From contig WGEM01000188.1 in NCBI GenBank assembly GCA_015492755.1, positions 1 through 8,171 of the forward strand: DNA of 8,171 nt. The letters run 5' to 3'. This document shows, piece after piece, positions 5,467 through 8,171 of the stretch (its first letter is position 1; every line of letters starts with the position of its first letter). A program made the position numbers and the translations under genes. Source of the stretch: Gemmatimonadota bacterium. GTDB lineage: Bacteria; Gemmatimonadota; Gemmatimonadetes; Longimicrobiales; Gaopeijiaceae. The notes under the pieces were generated by a model. The model saw nothing but the letters and a program-made list of their open reading frames with translations. It had not been told where the DNA came from and ran no database searches.

Positions 5467-6342
5467 TTGAGAATCACCAACGCCATCCTGGGTCGCGAGG
5501 CGCTCTCGGGATATCAGTCACAGCTCCAGGCGCTGAACCGGGTGCGGGAGGAGGTCTCCACCGGGGTGCGCGTCTCGCGCCCCTCGGACGACCCGGTCTC
5601 GGTTCCCCCCATCATGCAGGCCTCCTCCGGTCTGCGGGCCCTCGAGCAGTATCGCCGGAACGTCCAGGCGGCGCAGTCCCGTCTCGCCGTCGAGGATTCG
5701 GTACTGGAGCAGGTGAATCAGGCACTTGCCCGCGCCAAGGAACTTGCGGTGTCGCAGGCGACGGACACCGCATCTGCCGAAACCCGGCAGGCGGTCCGGG
5801 CTGAGGTGGACACGCTGGTGGACTTCGTCACCGACCTGGCCAACACCCAGCTGGCGGGGAGCTACGTCTTCGGCGGCCAGTACGCCGATCGGCCGCCGTT
5901 CAACGGAAGCGTGACCGACCCGGCGTATCCGCCCTCCGGGGCTCACACCATCGAGGTGGGAGCGGGGCTCTTCGTGGAGACCAACCACTCCGCCCAGGAG
6001 ATCTTTATCGACACCGACGTAGTGGAGTCGCTGAAGGCGCTCTCCGCCGCGCTGGACGCAAACGACGTAGACGGCATCCGCACCGCCATGACCCGTGTGG
6101 ACGGCGCCATCAGCGCCGTGCAGGAGGTGGTGGGCGAGCTGGGGGCGAGGATGAACCAGCTCGACGTGACGGTGGCGAATCTGGACTCACTGGAGGTGAC
6201 GCTGGAGACCTTCCGCGCCGACCTGTCCGACACCGACCTGGCGGAGGCCGTCACCGAACTCGTGAATCGGCAGAGCACGCTGGAAGCCGCGCTGCTGGCG
6301 AACGCCCGCATCCTGAAGACCACCCTCACCGACTATCTGTGA
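5467..6342 (+). CDS. flgL: Flagellar hook-filament junction protein FlgL (HAP3)
   Basis: FlgL forms the second of two junction layers between hook and filament and is exported by the flagellar type III system. Starting at TTG 5467, the product has 291 residues, normal for the family, and opens MRITNAILGREAL like typical FlgL. Visible motifs are EVSTGVRVSRPSDDP (29-43, the conserved RPSDDP), a long helical region to about 128, and SYVFGG (132-137) followed by RPPF. After a variable beta region, the C-terminal helices end in LANARILKTTLTDYL. YxFGG followed by PPF and the C-terminal form favour FlgL over flagellin. The same frame is open upstream to an ATG at 5323, but that extension does not resemble FlgL and overlaps the divergent promoter region. 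flgK, the usual partner upstream, is absent here. The gene diverges from the activator gene and overlaps fliW by one base. Confidence 0.93.
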   Translation: MRITNAILGREALSGYQSQLQALNRVREEVSTGVRVSRPSDDPVSVPPIMQASSGLRALEQYRRNVQAAQSRLAVEDSVLEQVNQALARAKELAVSQATDTASAETRQAVRAEVDTLVDFVTDLANTQLAGSYVFGGQYADRPPFNGSVTDPAYPPSGAHTIEVGAGLFVETNHSAQEIFIDTDVVESLKALSAALDANDVDGIRTAMTRVDGAISAVQEVVGELGARMNQLDVTVANLDSLEVTLETFRADLSDTDLAEAVTELVNRQSTLEAALLANARILKTTLTDYL

Positions 6343-6836
6343 TGAGCGCCGCAGGTCTCGCCGAGGTCTTCGACGCCGACGCCGGTGCTCCGGTGGACGT
6401 GTCCTCCCAGGTCCTGGGGACGTTGCGCGTGCCGCCGGATCAGGTCTTCACCTTCCCCGCCGGGGTGTACGGGTTTCCGCAAGCCCGTCGCTTCGCGCTG
6501 GTGGGAGCAAGCCGCGAGGGGTTTTACTGGCTCCAGTCGCTGGACTTCGAGGCGCTCACCTTCCTCCTGGTGGATCCCTTCCGGTTCGTGGAGGGCTACG
6601 CCGTGGACCTCCCCTCCGATGCGGTGGAGCAGCTCGCTGCGGACGAGGCCGCGGAGGTCGTGGTCCTGGGCATCGTCACCCTCCCCCGGGAGGAGGGGGA
6701 CGCACCCACCGTGAACCTGCAGGGTCCCGTGGCCCTGAACCTCCGGACCCGCCGGGGTGTCCAGGCTGTGGTGGAGTCGCCCTTCGGCATCCGCCACCCC
6801 CTCCCGTTGCGCCCCACGTCTCGTCGCACCCCCTGA
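6342..6836 (+). CDS. fliW: Flagellar assembly factor FliW
   Basis: FliW binds flagellin and, in organisms where it has been studied, the translational repressor CsrA, linking flagellin secretion to flagellin translation. The 164-residue product has a roughly 20-residue extra N-terminus, then the conserved core: VFTFPAGVYGFPQARRFAL (35-53), FYWLQSLDFEALTFLLVDPF (61-80), an acidic stretch with VVVLGIVTLP, and the closing NLQGPVALNLRTRRGVQAVV with a final GIRHPL. ATG 6342 is chosen because it overlaps the flgL stop as TGATG; GTG 6339 would add one residue. The pair is therefore probably translated by coupling. FliW commonly adjoins csrA, but no csrA is visible in this window. The family call is very secure; the CsrA-antagonist role here is inferred. 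Confidence 0.95.
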   Translation: MSAAGLAEVFDADAGAPVDVSSQVLGTLRVPPDQVFTFPAGVYGFPQARRFALVGASREGFYWLQSLDFEALTFLLVDPFRFVEGYAVDLPSDAVEQLAADEAAEVVVLGIVTLPREEGDAPTVNLQGPVALNLRTRRGVQAVVESPFGIRHPLPLRPTSRRTP

Positions 6837-6872
6837 GCGCTGCGCGGCGGCACCGCACCGGCGCACCGGTCC

Positions 6873-6899
6873 CCCGCTGGGGGGTATACCCCCAGCGGG
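6873..6899 (+). terminator. Strong hairpin after fliW, terminator-like without a U-tract
   Basis: CCCGCTGGGGG and CCCCCAGCGGG form a perfect 11-bp stem around a five-base loop (GTATA), 36 bases after the fliW stop. The following bases (CGTCCTGTT) are not a T-run, so intrinsic termination by the standard mechanism is doubtful. It could end the flgL-fliW transcript, protect its 3' end or serve as a binding dyad. Confidence 0.5.
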
Positions 6900-6961
6900 C
6901 GTCCTGTTAGCTTGACGGGCCTTCCCGGGGCCGGACCCACCTGGAGGCGCACGCAGTTCGC

Positions 6962-6966
6962 AGGAG
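6962..6966 (+). promoter_or_regulatory. Ribosome binding site of the membrane sensor gene
   Basis: AGGAG, nine bases before TTG 6976. An in-frame stop at 6913-6915 and no ATG or GTG between it and 6976 leave this TTG as the best start. Confidence 0.6.
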
Positions 6967-6975
6967 CGCACACGC

Positions 6976-8171
6976 TTGACACCTGAGCGGGACAGTCTTC
7001 CCTCGCCCGACGCGCGGCCGCATGCCCCCGAATGGCTCCCGCCGGTGCTGGCGGGCCTCATCGGCGCCGCGCTCGAGCTGGTGCGCCTTCCCATCCTGGG
7101 GGGTGAGCTCGCCCCACCCATCGCCCTGGGCAGCGTGCCGGCGCTGGTGGTGGCGTTCCGCTACGGGTGGAAACCCGCGGTACTGGCGCAGCTCATCGCG
7201 CTTTCGCCCGACTGGGCCGCGATGGACCTCACCGCCGTGGTGGCGGTGGCGAGGCTCCTGGAGCCGGTGGCGGTGTGCATTCTGCACCGCCGGCTCGGCG
7301 GCATCGTCTTCGCCTCCGCAGTGTTCTGGTTCGGAGCCGGACTCCCGCTCACGGCGCTTCTCCTGGCGCCCGCTCCGGGGCTCGCCATGGACGGCACGCT
7401 GCTGGTCCTCGTGGCGCAGGCGAACCAGGGGCTGGCGGCCGCGCTCGCAGCCGAGCTGGTGGTTCGCGCCACCTTCGTCGCGGGTCCTCGCGCGAGGGTT
7501 CGCCTGGAGCTCCTGGAGCATTTCGTGCTCTCGCGGGTGGCCCTCATCTCCACCTTCCTCCTGCTGGTGATCGCCGTGGCCTACACCCGCACCGGCATCC
7601 GCGACGCGGCCAGCAGCGCACGGCAGGAGGCGGCGGTGGCAGCGCAGGAGGTGGCCACGACCGCGCAGGGCTTCCTCGCCACGAGGGTGCAGGAACTCCG
7701 GAGGTTGGGCCAGCTCATCATGCTCCAGGAAGCTCTGGGCGAGCCTCCTGACCGCACCGCGGGGCTCATGGACCGCCTGCTGGCGCGTGACTCCGCGCTC
7801 ATCAACCTGGTGCGGGCCGATTCCGCGGGGGTCGTCCTCACGCTCCGTCCCGACACGCTGGCGGACGGAAGCCGACTGGTGCTGGATCCTCCGCCCAGCG
7901 TGGCGTCGCGCCGGTACTTCGAGGATGCGCGCAAGACACTGAGGACCAGCTACCAGAGCATCATCCAGGGGACGCTGGGTATCCGCCGGCCGCCACCCGA
8001 ACCTATCCTGGTGGTGGCCGAACCTCAGGTGGATGCCCGGGGGGGGTTCCGCGGCGTGGTGCTGGGCGCGGTAGACCTGGTGATCTTCCACACCGCGGTC
8101 TTCCGCGGCGTCCGCACCGAGCCGGACAGGGGGGACGAGGCGAGGGGCGGCGTGACCTTCATGCTGGTGAA
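6976..8171 (+). CDS. Multi-spanning membrane sensor protein with Cache-like region (partial at right edge)
   Basis: The frame is open from TTG 6976 to the window end, 398 codons with no stop. Residues about 20-203 are strongly hydrophobic and contain perhaps six or seven membrane segments (for example about 48-62, 85-103, 110-131 and 184-203, STFLLLVIAVAY), similar in style to MASE-type sensory modules. After the last segment, a helix rich in Ala and Gln (about 208-245) leads into a region with SALINLVRADSAGVVLTL and SRRYFEDARKTLRTSYQS. Then comes a beta-rich part (PILVVAEPQV, GVVLGAVDLVIF), the layout of an extracytoplasmic dCache domain. Such architecture normally continues into a further membrane segment and a histidine kinase, diguanylate cyclase or chemoreceptor output, not visible here. 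It could be the kinase for the activator in this window, but that is only a possibility. A run of eight G (8039-8046) lies in the frame. Gene reality is well supported; family assignment is moderate. Confidence 0.75.
   Translation, partial: MTPERDSLPSPDARPHAPEWLPPVLAGLIGAALELVRLPILGGELAPPIALGSVPALVVAFRYGWKPAVLAQLIALSPDWAAMDLTAVVAVARLLEPVAVCILHRRLGGIVFASAVFWFGAGLPLTALLLAPAPGLAMDGTLLVLVAQANQGLAAALAAELVVRATFVAGPRARVRLELLEHFVLSRVALISTFLLLVIAVAYTRTGIRDAASSARQEAAVAAQEVATTAQGFLATRVQELRRLGQLIMLQEALGEPPDRTAGLMDRLLARDSALINLVRADSAGVVLTLRPDTLADGSRLVLDPPPSVASRRYFEDARKTLRTSYQSIIQGTLGIRRPPPEPILVVAEPQVDARGGFRGVVLGAVDLVIFHTAVFRGVRTEPDRGDEARGGVTFMLV

Larger units (their letters stand above)
6837..6975 (+). other. 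Spacer between fliW and the membrane sensor gene
   Basis: Contains the hairpin and, near the right end, a short imperfect direct repeat: GGAGGCGCACGC and GGAGCGCACACGC (from about 6953 and 6963). I see no convincing promoter. TTGACA at 6976 coincides with the next start codon and has no -10 partner. Confidence 0.5.

Noticed and set aside
6976..6981. TTGACA as a -35 promoter element
   Set aside because: No -10 element follows at a suitable distance, and the TTG is better explained as a start codon with AGGAG nine bases upstream.
6907..8091. 394-residue open frame on the minus strand
   Set aside because: It lies opposite the membrane sensor gene, has the Arg/His/Gln-rich composition of an antisense shadow in GC-rich DNA, and shows no family motif or ribosome binding site.
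1..8171. CRISPR arrays, insertion sequences, tRNA or rRNA genes
   Set aside because: I saw no regularly spaced repeats, no transposase-like frames with terminal inverted repeats, and no tRNA- or rRNA-like sequence on either strand.

Overview
This GC-rich window (roughly two-thirds G+C by eye) is part of a chromosomal flagellar locus. The organism is a flagellated bacterium of the rod/MS-ring type that uses sigma-54 for flagellar genes. Extreme G+C, TTG starts, a very short FlgB and an unfamiliar small gene between flgC and fliE suggest Gemmatimonadota or a similar high-GC phylum. That placement is inference; no rRNA or other phylogenetic marker is present.

Layout. The left two thirds are read on the minus strand. 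A two-component, sigma-54-dependent activator (REC, AAA+, Fis-type helix-turn-helix) occupies 5320 to 3941. It is followed by a spacer of about 310 bases (3940 to 3630), then a tightly packed operon: flgB, flgC, an unrecognised 112-codon gene, fliE, fliF and fliG, the last cut by the window's left edge. The spacer holds a well-formed -24/-12 promoter at 3691 to 3675. About 85 to 125 bases upstream of its expected start site lie two imperfect or split palindromes, suited to being enhancer sites for the activator. The promoter lies downstream of the first in-frame ATG of the longest flgB reading frame, so the true FlgB must start at the internal ATG at 3629 and is only 94 residues long.

The right third is read on the plus strand. 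flgL (hook-filament junction protein, TTG start) diverges from the activator and overlaps fliW (flagellin- and CsrA-binding assembly factor) by one base. A perfect 11-bp hairpin follows fliW. The last gene, open at the right edge, encodes a multi-spanning membrane protein with an apparent Cache-like extracytoplasmic sensor region. It may be the N-terminal half of a sensor kinase, but its output domain is outside the window.

How it fits together. The activator probably turns on the basal-body operon (proximal rod FlgB/FlgC, rod-MS ring adaptor FliE, MS ring FliF, switch FliG) from the sigma-54 promoter. flgL-fliW, which act later at the hook-filament stage, have a different, sigma-28-like candidate promoter. 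This gives a compact early/late hierarchy. The most novel item is the 112-residue protein encoded among the rod genes; the regulatory spacer and the short FlgB come next.
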